A stretch of DNA of 64,000 nt from Brachybacterium sillae (GCF_025028335.1 NZ_JAFEUW010000001.1:2480001-2544000); one strand, 5' to 3'. Positions 1 to 10,595 are shown, counted from the stretch's first letter. Notes: a model not told the origin generated them from the sequence alone. Translations and numbers: made by a program.

Positions 1-411
1 GGCGTCATGGGACAGGCCCAGCCGCGCCAGCTGCCAGCGCATGTTCGCGATGTTCTGCTCGGTGGTGACCCGCGGGTGGGTGCCGGTGGTGATGGCGTAC
101 TGCTCGGCCGGCAGACCGAAGGCGTCGTACCCCATCGTGTACAGGACGTTCTTGCCCAGCATGCGCTGGTGGCGCGCCACCACGTCGGTGGCGATGTACC
201 CCAGGGGATGCCCCACGTGCAGTCCCGCCCCCGAGGGGTACGGGAACATGTCCATGATGAACATCTTCTCGCCCAGCTCCGCGCCGTCGGCGGCGAGCTC
301 ACCCACCGGGTTGGGGGCGGCGAAGGTCTGCTCGTCCTGCCAGCGCTGCTGCCAGCGCAGTTCGATGTCATCGGCCAGCGCGGCCGTGTAGCGGTGCGGG
401 GTCTCGCTCAT
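1..411 (-). CDS. leuS: Leucyl-tRNA synthetase, N-terminal part (runs off the window)
   Basis: Class I aminoacyl-tRNA synthetase that charges tRNA-Leu in the cytoplasm. Only the first 137 codons are present, beginning at the ATG whose first base is 411; the rest lies beyond the left edge. The segment [15 protein letters not shown] (about residues 55-69) contains the HIGH-type ATP-binding signature HVGH, and [12 protein letters not shown] further on is typical of bacterial LeuRS. No frameshift is seen. The gene sits alone on the minus strand, divergent from the small Cys protein at 713. Its 142-nt leader holds a leucine-codon leader peptide and a terminator hairpin (separate entries), so expression probably responds to charged tRNA-Leu. 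The identification is very secure. Confidence 0.97.
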   Translation of the reverse strand, partial: MSETPHRYTAALADDIELRWQQRWQDEQTFAAPNPVGELAADGAELGEKMFIMDMFPYPSGAGLHVGHPLGYIATDVVARHQRMLGKNVLYTMGYDAFGLPAEQYAITTGTHPRVTTEQNIANMRWQLARLGLSHDA

Positions 412-464
412 CGCTCAGTCGTCCTTCGTGAGTGGGGTGCAGGCCGTATGGCGCCCTGACATGG

Positions 465-488
465 AAAAACCCCCGCACAGGCGAGGGG
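465..488 (-). terminator. Intrinsic terminator in the leuS leader (candidate attenuator)
   Basis: On the minus strand CCCCTCGC (488-481) pairs with GCGGGGG (476-470) around a CTGT loop, with one bulged T, and is followed by TTTTT (469-465). It is the only hairpin with a proper T-run that I found in the window. It lies 54 nt before the leuS ATG, pointing into the gene, so it cannot be the end of an upstream transcript. A competing pairing, GCGGG (506-502) with CTCGC (485-481), could act as antiterminator. Confidence 0.75.
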
Positions 489-526
489 AGCCGCATCGGT
501 GCCCGCTGGGGCCTTCTCCGACGCGG

Positions 527-553
527 CTACGGAAGCAGGAGCACACGCGCCAC
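527..553 (-). CDS. leuS leader peptide MARVLLLP
   Basis: A nine-codon frame starting GTG at 553 and ending TAG at 527-529 encodes MARVLLLP, with three consecutive leucine codons (CTC CTG CTT). It begins 6 nt after a TACACT -10 box, so it would be read from the first base of a leaderless transcript. It lies upstream of the hairpin at 465-488 and leuS. This is the layout of classical ribosome-mediated attenuation: stalling at Leu codons when charged tRNA-Leu is scarce would favour read-through. I recall similar attenuators being predicted for leuS in Streptomyces. Translation is inferred, not shown. Confidence 0.65.
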   Translation of the reverse strand: MARVLLLP

Positions 554-559
554 GGCGCC

Positions 560-565
560 AGTGTA
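560..565 (-). promoter_or_regulatory. -10 box of the leuS leader transcript
   Basis: TACACT on the minus strand ends 6 nt before the GTG of the leader peptide, the spacing of actinobacterial leaderless promoters. The -35 region is weak (GTCGAC about 16 nt upstream). Confidence 0.6.
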
Positions 566-699
566 CGCGGGTGACTGGTCCGTCGACGGTGCGGCCGGGC
601 CGTGGACGACCCGCCGCCCCGGGAGGCTCGGCCACCGGTGTGAGGCACGGGACGCCCCGGATGTGACCCGCGAGGCGGCGAGCGGAGGCTGCGCGGGCG

Positions 700-705
700 T
701 AGCGT
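700..705 (+). promoter_or_regulatory. -10 box of the small Cys protein gene
   Basis: TAGCGT ends 7 nt before the ATG at 713, suggesting a leaderless mRNA. The GGAGG directly beside that ATG is too close to serve as a ribosome binding site. Confidence 0.45.
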
Positions 706-712
706 CGGAGGC

Positions 713-928
713 ATGGACAGCGCGAACCCCACCGGCAACGGACGACACGCCTCGGGGAAGGCGATGCCGAGGTGTCCGTTGCGGCCCGGTGACCCGTGCT
801 CCCTGTGCGTCCCCGGGGCCACTGGCCCCCACGACTGCCAGACTGTGCGTCTGGTGATGGAGGACCCGGATCTGCGGGAGATGCTGCGCGAGAAGCAGGC
901 CGCGTACCGCGCCTCCACGGCGGCCTGA
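713..928 (+). CDS. Small cysteine-containing protein, DUF6767-like
   Basis: A 71-residue protein of unknown function. Its core, CPLRPGDPCSLCVPGATGPH followed by DC, has four cysteines and a histidine and could bind a metal; a short helical tail (EDPDLREMLREKQAAYRA) follows. The pattern matches what I remember of the actinobacterial DUF6767 family. The start could be the ATG at 713 (a -10 box lies 7 nt upstream, implying a leaderless message) or the in-frame ATG at 764, which has GGGGAAGG a few bases upstream; homologues begin close to the CPLRPGDP motif, so 764 is quite possible. It is divergent from leuS and convergent with panD. No signal peptide or membrane segment is visible. Confidence 0.65.
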   Translation: MDSANPTGNGRHASGKAMPRCPLRPGDPCSLCVPGATGPHDCQTVRLVMEDPDLREMLREKQAAYRASTAA

Positions 929-956
929 CCCTGCGTCGGCACTGCGGCGGTCGGGC

Positions 957-1364
957 TCAGCGGGTGGGCAGCTGGTCGGTCGCCCCGGGCACGGGCTGCC
1001 CGGCATCGTGGCCGATCTCCACGATCCGGTTGTTCTCGTCGACGTGCACCACCCGCGGTTGGTGCTGGGCCATCTCCTCCGGAGTGAACATCCCGTAGGC
1101 CATGACGATCACCAGATCGCCCGGGTTCACCAGGTGGGCGGCCGCCCCGTTGATGGAGAGGATGCCACTGCCGCGCTCGCCCTCGATCACGTAGGTCTCC
1201 AGGCGGGAGCCGTTGGAGACGTCCACCACCGCGACCTTCTCGTTCTCGACCAGACCGGCGGCATCCAGCAGGTCGGCGTCGATGGTGACGGAACCGATGT
1301 AGTGCAGGTCCGCCTGGGTCACGGTCGCACGGTGGATCTTCGAGGTCATCAGAGTGCGCATCAT
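957..1364 (-). CDS. panD: Aspartate 1-decarboxylase proenzyme
   Basis: Makes beta-alanine from L-aspartate for pantothenate and CoA synthesis. It is a pyruvoyl enzyme that cleaves itself between Gly24 and Ser25, seen here in [12 protein letters not shown]. Starting at the first of two adjacent ATG codons (first base 1364) puts the reactive serine at position 25 as in the family; the length of 135 residues is normal. [21 protein letters not shown] is the conserved core of the second half. In Mycobacterium panD follows panC directly, whereas here panC is about 28 kb away and this copy is a single gene facing the helicase operon. CAGACT 8 nt before the start is a possible -10 box. Confidence 0.95.
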   Translation of the reverse strand: MMRTLMTSKIHRATVTQADLHYIGSVTIDADLLDAAGLVENEKVAVVDVSNGSRLETYVIEGERGSGILSINGAAAHLVNPGDLVIVMAYGMFTPEEMAQHQPRVVHVDENNRIVEIGHDAGQPVPGATDQLPTR

Positions 1365-1460
1365 CGCCGTCCAGTCTGGCACGCCGCGGGTGAACGGCGA
1401 AGGCCGAAGCGTGTGGGATGCGCGATGATGGTCGGACTCGTCCCGGAAGGAATCCCCACC

Positions 1461-2918
1461 ATGCCCAAGGCCCGTCGGCGCTCTGCGCACCGCTCCGAGC
1501 GTTTCGAGGAGATGGCGCTGCCCGAGGAGCTTCTCGTCGCCCTCGAGGAGCAGGGGCTGGTGCGCGCCTTCGAGATCCAGGAGGCGATCCTCCCGGACGC
1601 CCTCGCCGGGCGGGACGTCCTGGCGCGGGCCGAGACCGGCTCCGGCAAGACCCTCGCGTTCGCGCTGGCGCTCACGGCCCGCTTCCGGGGTCGCCGCGCG
1701 CATCGCCGCCGCCCCCTGGGCGTGGTGCTGGTGCCCACCCGGGAGCTCGCGGTGCAGGTGGTCGACACCCTGCATCCCTTCGCGCGGGCCGTCGGGATCC
1801 GCGCGCAACTGGTCTCCGGCGGCATGAACATCGACAAGCAGGCCGAGGCCCTCGCCCGCGGCGTCGAGATCATCGTCGCCACCCCCGGCCGCCTGCTGGA
1901 CCTCGCCGAACGAGGCGACCTGATGCTCGACCGGGTCGAGAGCACCGTCATCGACGAGGCCGACCACATGGCCGACCTCGGCTTCCTCCCGGATGTGGCG
2001 ACGATCCTCCAGGCCGTGCCCATGGGCACCCAGAAGATGCTGTTCTCCGCGACCCTCGACGGGAAGGTGGAGGAGATCGTCGACCGGTTCCTCGTGGACC
2101 CGGTCTCCCATGAGACCGCCCCGGTCGCCGCGGCGGTGCGCACCATGCACCACCACGTCCTGGCGATCGCCCCGAGCGCGAAACGGGAGATCACCGCCCG
2201 TCTGGCCGCCCGGCGCGGCCGCACCCTTCTGTTCACCCGCACCCAGCTCGGTGCCGAGCGCGTGGCCCAGGAGCTGGTGGAGGTCGGCGTCGCGGCGGCG
2301 GCCCTCCATGGCGCCAAGCAGCAGGGCCTGCGCACCAATGTCCTCGCCGGGTTCCGGCAGGGCGCCTTCCCGGTGCTGGTCGCGACGGATGTCGCCGCCC
2401 GCGGCCTCCACATCGACGATGTCACCATGGTGGTGCACGTCGACCCCGCCGAGGACGTCAAGGAGTACGTGCACCGCTCCGGGCGCACCGCCCGGGCGGG
2501 TGCTGAGGGCACGGTGGTCACGCTGGCCCTGCCGCATCAGACCGGGGCCACCCGCCGGATCGTCGACGAGGCGGCTGCGGAGGTCGCCTGGGACGAGGCC
2601 CCCGACGCCGACGTCGACGTGATCGCGGCCCTCGGTGGGCGGCGCCCCTCCGGGGAACCGGTGGACGACCCCGCCGCCACCAAGTACAAGGGGGCGCCGC
2701 GCAAGCTCGACCTCTCCCGGGCCGACGGTGCCAATGCGCGTCGGGCCGCGGAGCGACGCCTCAACGAGGAACTGCGCGCCGGCTGGGACGAGGGCGACGC
2801 GACCGCGACGCCCCGACGGGGGGCCGGCCGCGGACGCGGTCGACCCGCGCGCGGCTCCGGCGGATCGACTCGACGCGCGGGTCACGGCCCGCGACGACGT
2901 GGAAAGGGGACACGATGA
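1461..2918 (+). CDS. DEAD-box ATP-dependent RNA helicase
   Basis: Superfamily 2 RNA helicase of 485 residues, probably acting in ribosome assembly or mRNA unwinding. Visible motifs in order are Walker A AETGSGKT (57-64), PTRELAVQ (Ia), TPGRLLDL (Ib), VIDEADHM (the DEAD box, near 165), LFSATL (III), ARGLHIDD and [10 protein letters not shown] (VI). The C-terminus is a basic Arg/Gly-rich tail ([13 protein letters not shown]), a common RNA-binding extension. GGAAGGA lies 9 nt before the ATG. Its stop overlaps the sdaA start (ATGA), so the two are translationally coupled at the head of a five-gene operon. It resembles the RhlE/DbpA group, but I cannot assign a subfamily. Confidence 0.93.
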   Translation: MPKARRRSAHRSERFEEMALPEELLVALEEQGLVRAFEIQEAILPDALAGRDVLARAETGSGKTLAFALALTARFRGRRAHRRRPLGVVLVPTRELAVQVVDTLHPFARAVGIRAQLVSGGMNIDKQAEALARGVEIIVATPGRLLDLAERGDLMLDRVESTVIDEADHMADLGFLPDVATILQAVPMGTQKMLFSATLDGKVEEIVDRFLVDPVSHETAPVAAAVRTMHHHVLAIAPSAKREITARLAARRGRTLLFTRTQLGAERVAQELVEVGVAAAALHGAKQQGLRTNVLAGFRQGAFPVLVATDVAARGLHIDDVTMVVHVDPAEDVKEYVHRSGRTARAGAEGTVVTLALPHQTGATRRIVDEAAAEVAWDEAPDADVDVIAALGGRRPSGEPVDDPAATKYKGAPRKLDLSRADGANARRAAERRLNEELRAGWDEGDATATPRRGAGRGRGRPARGSGGSTRRAGHGPRRRGKGTR

Positions 2919-4309
2919 GCGTCAGCCTCTTCGACATGTTCAAGATCGGCATCGGGCCGTCGAGCTCCCACACCGTGGGGCCCATGCGCGCGGCGGCGCA
3001 GTTCGCCCGCGAAGCCCTCGCCGATCCCGAGATCGGGCCGCGGATCGCCGACGTCGCCGTGCACCTGTACGGCAGCCTCGCCGCGACCGGGGAGGGCCAC
3101 GGGACCCTCTCCGCTGTGGTCATGGGGCTCGAAGGTGCCGACCCCGAGACCGTCGACCCGGTGGCCGGGCGCGAGCGCGTGGCCCGGATCGAGAAGGAGG
3201 GCGGCCTGATGCTCGATGGCCGCCTGCCCGTCTCCCTACGTCCCTCCACGATCGTGCTGCATCCGCTCACGTTCCTGCCGCAGCACTCCAACGGCATGAC
3301 CTTCCTGGCCCTCGACGCCGACGGCCAGGAGATCCTGCGCCGCCCGATGTTCTCCGTCGGCGGTGGCTTCGTGGTCGACGAGGCCGACATGGACCAGCGC
3401 CTCGCCGACGTCGTCGCCGAGGAGAGCGACACAGCGCACTTCACCACCGCCGCCGGCCTCCTGCAGCTGTGCGAGGAGGAGGGCATCTCCATCTCCGAGG
3501 CGATGCTGCGTCGCGAACGGCAGTGGCGCACCGATGAGGAGATCCGTGAGGGTGCCCTGCGCATCTGGGACACCATGCGCGACTGCATCCGCCGCGGCCA
3601 GGAGACCTCCGGCATCCTGCCCGGAGGATTGGACGTGCGGCGTCGTGCCGCCTCCTGGCGGGAATCCCTCGAGGTCGAGGACCCGCACCGCAACCCCCTG
3701 TACGCCTTCGAATGGGTCTCCCTCGCGGCCCTCGCCGTGAACGAGGAGAACGCCGCCGGTGGGCGCGTGGTCACCGCCCCCACCAACGGGGCGGCGGGCA
3801 TCATCCCCGCGGTGCTCGACTACGCCACCACCTACCTGCACGAGGCCGACGCCGACGAGGTCGCCGTCCGCTTCCTCCTCACCGCCGCCGCCATCGGCTC
3901 CCTGTACAAGGAGAATGCGTCGATCTCCGGGGCGGAGGTCGGGTGCCAGGGCGAGGTCGGGTCCGCGTGCTCCATGGCGGCGGCTGGCCTGGCGGAGGTG
4001 CTCGGGGCCAAGCCCCGGCAGGTGGAGAACGCCGCCGAGATCGCGATGGAGCACAACCTCGGGCTCACCTGCGACCCCGTCGGCGGCCTGGTGCAGGTCC
4101 CCTGCATCGAGCGCAACGCCATGGCCGCCGTCAAGGCGATCACCGCCGCCCGCTTCGCCCTGCGCGGCACCGGAGAGCACTTCGTCTCCCTCGACACCGT
4201 CATCGAGACCATGCGACAGACCGGCAAGGACATGAGCGAGCGCTACAAGGAGACGGCCATGGGCGGTCTCGCGATCACCGCTGTGCCCGTCTCCCAGATC
4301 GAGTGCTGA
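2915..4309 (+). CDS. sdaA: L-serine ammonia-lyase (serine deaminase), single-chain
   Basis: Converts L-serine to pyruvate and ammonia with an oxygen-labile [4Fe-4S] cluster. The 464 residues cover both the beta domain (N-terminal [16 protein letters not shown], residues 11-26) and the alpha domain with [20 protein letters not shown] and [12 protein letters not shown], whose cysteines hold the cluster. This is the fused one-chain form of the family. The ATG overlaps the helicase stop by four bases, and the first of three HTH paralogues begins 2 nt after its own stop, so all five genes look like one transcription and translation unit. Serine-derived pyruvate connects it with the lactate and malate genes elsewhere in the window. 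Confidence 0.96.
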   Translation: MSVSLFDMFKIGIGPSSSHTVGPMRAAAQFAREALADPEIGPRIADVAVHLYGSLAATGEGHGTLSAVVMGLEGADPETVDPVAGRERVARIEKEGGLMLDGRLPVSLRPSTIVLHPLTFLPQHSNGMTFLALDADGQEILRRPMFSVGGGFVVDEADMDQRLADVVAEESDTAHFTTAAGLLQLCEEEGISISEAMLRRERQWRTDEEIREGALRIWDTMRDCIRRGQETSGILPGGLDVRRRAASWRESLEVEDPHRNPLYAFEWVSLAALAVNEENAAGGRVVTAPTNGAAGIIPAVLDYATTYLHEADADEVAVRFLLTAAAIGSLYKENASISGAEVGCQGEVGSACSMAAAGLAEVLGAKPRQVENAAEIAMEHNLGLTCDPVGGLVQVPCIERNAMAAVKAITAARFALRGTGEHFVSLDTVIETMRQTGKDMSERYKETAMGGLAITAVPVSQIEC

Positions 4310-4311
4310 GG

Positions 4312-5268
4312 ATGACCCCCGGGTCTGGACAGCTGCCGCAGGGCAGCTTCGCCGAACGCCTCTCCGCCGCCCTCGCCGGACAGCCCCTGGGGCTGCAGCG
4401 GATCTCGCAGCGCCTGCGGGAGATGGGCATCTCCTGTTCGCCCTCGACCCTGAGCCGCTGGTCGAACGGGCGCACCGCTCCCCGGCGCAGCCAGGCCCGG
4501 CGGGCGGTGGCCGCCCTCGAGGCCCTGCTGAACGTCCCCCAGGGGTACCTCACCTCCGCCGCCTTCGGCGAGGCCACGGAACCCGCCTGGCACGGCGATG
4601 ATGAGGAGAAGCGCCAGGCGGACCTGCGCGCCGCACTGCACCGGCAGGACGCCGACGACTTCGGGATCGATCTGGACGCCGCCGACGCCGAGACGATTTT
4701 CCTCCACGAGACGCTCGAGATCGATGCCCAGCGACGGGGTCGCAGCATTCGCGTCCGGCGCATCCTGCGCGCCCTCGACCGCCCGGTGGAACGTTTCCTC
4801 GCCGGCCACTCGGGGGTGACCGGACCCGACGGTGAACGGCTCCTGCGCGAGCTGGAACCCGGGCCGGGCTCCCGGCTGGGGCGGGTGCGCGAGCACCCGG
4901 AGGTCGGCATGACCGTCGCGGAGATCATCCTGGAACGCCCCCTCGCACCCGGGGAGGTCGGGATCGTCGAATACACGGTCATCCCGCAGGGCGGGGTCGA
5001 GGAGTACACCACCGGCTGGCACGTCTGCGACGTGGTGCACCGGCTTCCCGTCGCGGAGATGGTGCTGGAGATCATCTTCCACCCGGAGGCGCTGCCGACC
5101 GGGCTGCGCGGTGCCGTGACCCGCACCATCGGCGGTGCGGGGCGGCGTGGACGCACGCTCCGCCACGACCTGCAGCTCCTCGGGTCCAGTGCGATCGTGT
5201 CCGGTCGCGACATCGAACGCGGCGGTGTGCGCATCGAATGGACCTGGGACGAGGAGCCGACGGCGTGA
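4312..5268 (+). CDS. HTH protein with conserved C-terminal domain, tandem paralogue 1
   Basis: Unrecognised 318-residue protein. The N-terminus reads like an XRE-type helix-turn-helix: FAERLSAALAG, then LQRISQRLREMGIS and a recognition-like SPSTLSRWSNGRTAPRRS (about residues 44-61). A charged linker leads to a beta-strand-rich C-terminal domain containing LERPLAPGEVGIVEY and ending in VRIEWTWDEE. The two following genes have the same plan (LPRPLTEGE, LPRPLSAGE and a terminal W-rich strand), so the three are paralogues by tandem duplication. It starts 2 nt after sdaA and its stop overlaps the next start (GTGA). No signal peptide, membrane segment or enzyme motif is visible. It is probably a DNA-binding regulator whose C-terminal domain senses something unknown. 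Confidence 0.8.
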   Translation: MTPGSGQLPQGSFAERLSAALAGQPLGLQRISQRLREMGISCSPSTLSRWSNGRTAPRRSQARRAVAALEALLNVPQGYLTSAAFGEATEPAWHGDDEEKRQADLRAALHRQDADDFGIDLDAADAETIFLHETLEIDAQRRGRSIRVRRILRALDRPVERFLAGHSGVTGPDGERLLRELEPGPGSRLGRVREHPEVGMTVAEIILERPLAPGEVGIVEYTVIPQGGVEEYTTGWHVCDVVHRLPVAEMVLEIIFHPEALPTGLRGAVTRTIGGAGRRGRTLRHDLQLLGSSAIVSGRDIERGGVRIEWTWDEEPTA

Positions 5269-6164
5269 CCCGCCCGGCGCCGGACAGCTTCGCCGTCGTA
5301 CTGCGCCGAGCCCTCCAGGAGCGCGGACTCGGCGTCGCCGAGGCCGCCACGAGCGCGATGCGCCGCGGTGTGGCGCTGACGCCCGCGACGATCACCCATT
5401 GGTGCGAGGGGGACATCGTCCCGGATCCCCGTGAGGATCGGGAGCTCCTCGACGCCCTGGAGGAGGTCCTGCGTCTGGACCGCGGTCGCCTGTCGGCCGC
5501 CGCGCGAGCCGACACCGGCGTCGCCCCCCGCCGGTGGACCCGACCGGGAGAGTATGGCCCGGAACTGCGCGACGTCCTGCGGCAGTGGGCGTTCCCCGTC
5601 GACGACGGGCTGGAACGCCGCGTCGTGGTGGTGACCCGTTTCGCGGAGGAAATCGGCCCTGTGCGCACCCGCTTCGAGGTGGTGGTGGAGGCCACCCGCA
5701 GCGGTGCCGACCGCTTCGTGACTGTGTTCGACACCTCTGATGAGACCGACAGCGAGCCCGCGCGGGTCCAGGCCATCCGCAACTGCCGACGGGGCCGGTC
5801 CGTCACCACCTCGCAGTCGCAGACGCTCGTCGAGGTGATCCTGCCCCGCCCCCTCACGGAGGGGGAGACCGCGACCGTCACCTACGACTGGCTCTTCGAC
5901 ACCGCTCGCGTCCCCCCGAGCGCCCTGGCGATCTGGAGTCTGCAGCGCCTCAGTGCGCTGGCCGTCGTGGTCCGGTTCCCGGACCCCGACCGTTCCGTGT
6001 GGATGCGCACCGCCCTCACGTCGCTCGGACGTGACGGCTCCGAGACCCGCACGGGGCAGCCCTACGCTCGCACCCGCGCCGGGGGTGTCGGAGCTGTGCT
6101 GGTCGATGCCGAGGCGGGCAGCGTCGAGGTGGTCTGGGAGGCCGAGCCGGGGGATCGGGCATGA
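5265..6164 (+). CDS. HTH protein with conserved C-terminal domain, tandem paralogue 2
   Basis: Middle member of the three-paralogue set, 299 residues from a GTG whose last two bases are shared with the previous stop codon. The N-terminal part FAVVLRRALQERGLGVAEAA, then TPATITHWCEGDIVPDPRED, aligns with the HTH of its neighbours, but the Arg-rich stretch after the tryptophan is acidic here, so DNA contact may differ or be lost. The C-terminal domain keeps VEVILPRPLTEGETATVTY, a W/L/VRFP block (residues near 230-250) and a final VEVVWEAE. Its stop overlaps the ATG of paralogue 3 (ATGA). Divergence between the copies is high, so the duplications are old and each copy is probably maintained. Confidence 0.8.
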   Translation: MTRPAPDSFAVVLRRALQERGLGVAEAATSAMRRGVALTPATITHWCEGDIVPDPREDRELLDALEEVLRLDRGRLSAAARADTGVAPRRWTRPGEYGPELRDVLRQWAFPVDDGLERRVVVVTRFAEEIGPVRTRFEVVVEATRSGADRFVTVFDTSDETDSEPARVQAIRNCRRGRSVTTSQSQTLVEVILPRPLTEGETATVTYDWLFDTARVPPSALAIWSLQRLSALAVVVRFPDPDRSVWMRTALTSLGRDGSETRTGQPYARTRAGGVGAVLVDAEAGSVEVVWEAEPGDRA

Positions 6165-7150
6165 GCGGAGCGGAGGAGTCCACCGGAGGTCATGCCGCCA
6201 CCGGGCCGGAGGGCAACCCCGCGGCAGCGACCGGAGCATCCGAGGAGGTCGACTTCGCCCAGGTGCTGCGGACCGCGCTGCAGCGCAGCCCCCTGTCGTT
6301 GGCGAGCCTGTCCACCGCTTTGTCGGTGCAGGGCTCGCCGGTCACCCCCGCCACGCTCAGCTACTGGTCGCAGGGGCGCTCCCGTCCTCAGCGCCGCTCC
6401 TCCGTCGCCGTGGTGCAGAACCTCGAATCCCTGCTGGAGCTGGAACCGGGTGAGCTGCTGTCCTGTTCCGGGCTGGACGTCGGAACCACGTCCGGGCCGC
6501 CCCCGCAGATCCCCGACCGCTACGCCGCGGTGCTGCGCCGGGCCCATGAGGAATGGGGGATCCCCTGGGACGAGGGCCTCAGCCGGCGACTCGTCACCGC
6601 CCGGTATGACGTGCGGCCCGGCCAGCCCCTGCGCTGTGTCTACGAGGTGGTCGCGGAGGCCACCATCGACGGAGCCTCCCGCTACCTCCTGCTGCTCAAC
6701 CCCCGCCTCTACGGGCTGGACGGGCCCGCCGTCGTGGAGGGTCTGACCGGATGCCGGACGGGCCGGGTCGGATATCTCCCCGGTGGGGCGTCCATGCACG
6801 AGCTCGAACTGCCGCGTCCGCTGTCCGCGGGGGAGGTGGCGATCCTGCGCTTCGAGGTCCAGACCCCAGGGCGCAGCGACCTCCGAGAGGTGACGCGCTT
6901 CGGCGCCTGGTCGATCCATCCCACGGACCTGCTCGCCTGTGCAGTGCGCTTCCCCCGCGGGCATCGCCCCCGGTGGTATCGCCGGTCCATCCTCCGCCTG
7001 GAGGCCGACGGGGAGTTCGTCACGCAGGACGGACCGGTGCTGCCGGTGCGGGGGCGGGACATCGCCGCGGTCGCCAGCGACGTCGGGGTGGGGCAGGTCT
7101 GGGTGGAGTGGTCCGACGACCGGGAGAGCCTGCGTCCCTCGGAGCAGTGA
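6161..7150 (+). CDS. HTH protein with conserved C-terminal domain, tandem paralogue 3
   Basis: Last gene of the helicase-sdaA operon, 329 residues. After a disordered Ala/Gly/Thr-rich start (1-28) comes the HTH-like region FAQVLRTALQRSPLSLASLS, then TPATLSYWSQGRSRPQRRSS. The C-terminal domain has ELELPRPLSAGEVAILRFE, a W/AVRFP block and a closing VWVEWSDD, each lining up with paralogues 1 and 2. It overlaps paralogue 2 by four bases, and about 90 nt separate it from acs. I know of no assigned function. A regulator of the serine deaminase operon, or a multi-subunit assembly of the three proteins, are both possible and untested. Confidence 0.8.
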   Translation: MSGAEESTGGHAATGPEGNPAAATGASEEVDFAQVLRTALQRSPLSLASLSTALSVQGSPVTPATLSYWSQGRSRPQRRSSVAVVQNLESLLELEPGELLSCSGLDVGTTSGPPPQIPDRYAAVLRRAHEEWGIPWDEGLSRRLVTARYDVRPGQPLRCVYEVVAEATIDGASRYLLLLNPRLYGLDGPAVVEGLTGCRTGRVGYLPGGASMHELELPRPLSAGEVAILRFEVQTPGRSDLREVTRFGAWSIHPTDLLACAVRFPRGHRPRWYRRSILRLEADGEFVTQDGPVLPVRGRDIAAVASDVGVGQVWVEWSDDRESLRPSEQ

Positions 7151-7240
7151 CCCGGCCCCGATCACGCACGGCACGGCGCATGCGGGTGCGCTACGGTGAT
7201 CAGCACCACATATCGTGACTCGCACCATCCAGGAGACCTG

Positions 7241-9232
<1,992 letters not shown>

Positions 9233-9328
9233 CCGGGCGGGGGAGCCGGTCGCCGAGAGGCGGCTGAGCGCTTCACGGTGGCCGGACGCCCGTCGCGCAC
9301 CGGCGATGCGCTCGCCCGTCCGGCCGCA

Positions 9329-9360
9329 CGGCCCGGTCCCGGGACTCCGGGACCGGGCCG
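9329..9360 (+). terminator. Perfect 14-bp hairpin after acs
   Basis: CGGCCCGGTCCCGG, loop GACT, then its exact complement. There is no T-run, as is usual for terminators in such GC-rich genomes. It separates acs from the LacI-type regulator. Confidence 0.7.
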
Positions 9361-9398
9361 ACGTCTCTCCACTGCGTGTGATGCGGTTCAATGGAGGT

Positions 9399-10595
9399 AT
9401 GAGCAACGGAGCGAGCAGCAGCGGCGGCGAGCGCATCGACCCCACTGCCGACACCACCCACGGCCCGGCCCCCGACGCGGGGGAGACCGGACAGATCATC
9501 GAGCAGGGCGACGAGGTCGAGAAGTCGCTGGCGGCCGAGAGCGGGCCGGCCCGCGGCACCCTGCGTGATGTCGCCGACAGTCTCGGGATCTCCAGCGCCG
9601 TGGCGCTGCGTGCGCTGCGTGGGGCAGAGGACATCCGCCCCAAGCTCCGCGAGCGGGTCGAGGAGGCCGCCGACCGGTTGGGTTTCCCCCGCGACGAGGT
9701 CGTCAGCGAGGGTGACCACCGCGGTGTCGTCGCGGTGCTCGTGAACACCATGCGCAACACCTGGATCTCCGACCTGGTGCGCGCCATCCGGATCGAGCTG
9801 ACCGCCACCGGTCGCTCCGCCGTCGTGGTCCCCACCCGGCGCCGCGTCCCGGAGTACCCGGTCGCCGCCGACACCGAGGCCATCGAGTCGTTGGTGAACC
9901 TCGGTGTCGACGGTTTCCTCATGATCTCCGACCTCGCCGACATGGACAGTGTGCTGGAGGCGACCAAGGGCCGCCCCTTCGTCGGCATCGGCTGTTCCCG
10001 TGAGTACGCGGGGCGGATCGACACCGTGCGCATCGACGACGAGATCGGCCAGGGCCTGCTGGTCGACCATCTGGTGTCCCTCGGGCATCGTGACATCGCG
10101 CACGTCGGCGGCGTGGGCGCGGCCGTGAGCCGGGAGCGCGCCGACGCCTTCCGTGCTGCCATGGAACGCCACGGTCTGGCCGACCGCGCCCGTGTGGAGC
10201 CCGGCGACTTCACCGAGCAGGTGGGGCACACCGCCGGGTCGATGCTGCTGCGCGGGAGTGTCATCCCCACCGCGGTGATCTGCACCAACGATGTCTCCGC
10301 CCTGGGTGTGCTGGCGGCCGCCCGCGAGGCCTCCTTCGACGTGCCCAGCCAGCTGGCGGTGGCCGGGTACGGCAACACCTCTCTCGGGTCCACCGGGGTG
10401 GTGGAGCTGACCAGCGTCGATCCCAATTCCGACCGTCTGGGCGCCCTGGCCGCGCAGTTCCTCGTCGATCGCGTCGGCGGTGACGACTCGCCGGCGCGGG
10501 ACGTCGCGATCGCGCCGAGCCTGGTGGTGCGGCGTTCCACCTCCGCCGGTCCCCGTGCGGAGGCACCGCGCCGCAAGCGCATCAGCATCGAGTGA
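9399..10595 (+). CDS. LacI-family transcriptional regulator with long N-terminal extension
   Basis: Sugar-type repressor of 398 residues. The LacI HTH, TLRDVADSLGISSAVALRAL, sits at residues 54-73 instead of the extreme N-terminus, because about 50 acidic, disordered residues precede it. The ligand-binding domain follows: GVVAVLVNTMRNTWISDLVR, GVDGFLMISD, HLVSLGHRDIAHVGG, AVICTNDVSALGVLAA and the final AVAGYGNTSLG block. GGAGG lies just upstream of the ATG at 9399; no internal start close to the HTH is better supported. No transporter or sugar gene is adjacent, so the target is unknown. The MsmK-type ATPase gene at 15234 is a candidate partner only by theme. Confidence 0.92.
   Translation: MSNGASSSGGERIDPTADTTHGPAPDAGETGQIIEQGDEVEKSLAAESGPARGTLRDVADSLGISSAVALRALRGAEDIRPKLRERVEEAADRLGFPRDEVVSEGDHRGVVAVLVNTMRNTWISDLVRAIRIELTATGRSAVVVPTRRRVPEYPVAADTEAIESLVNLGVDGFLMISDLADMDSVLEATKGRPFVGIGCSREYAGRIDTVRIDDEIGQGLLVDHLVSLGHRDIAHVGGVGAAVSRERADAFRAAMERHGLADRARVEPGDFTEQVGHTAGSMLLRGSVIPTAVICTNDVSALGVLAAAREASFDVPSQLAVAGYGNTSLGSTGVVELTSVDPNSDRLGALAAQFLVDRVGGDDSPARDVAIAPSLVVRRSTSAGPRAEAPRRKRISIE

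Noticed and set aside
412-553. T-box leader for leuS
   Set aside because: No T-box bulge sequence (TGGNACC-like) or specifier stem is visible. The leader peptide with Leu codons explains the terminator better.
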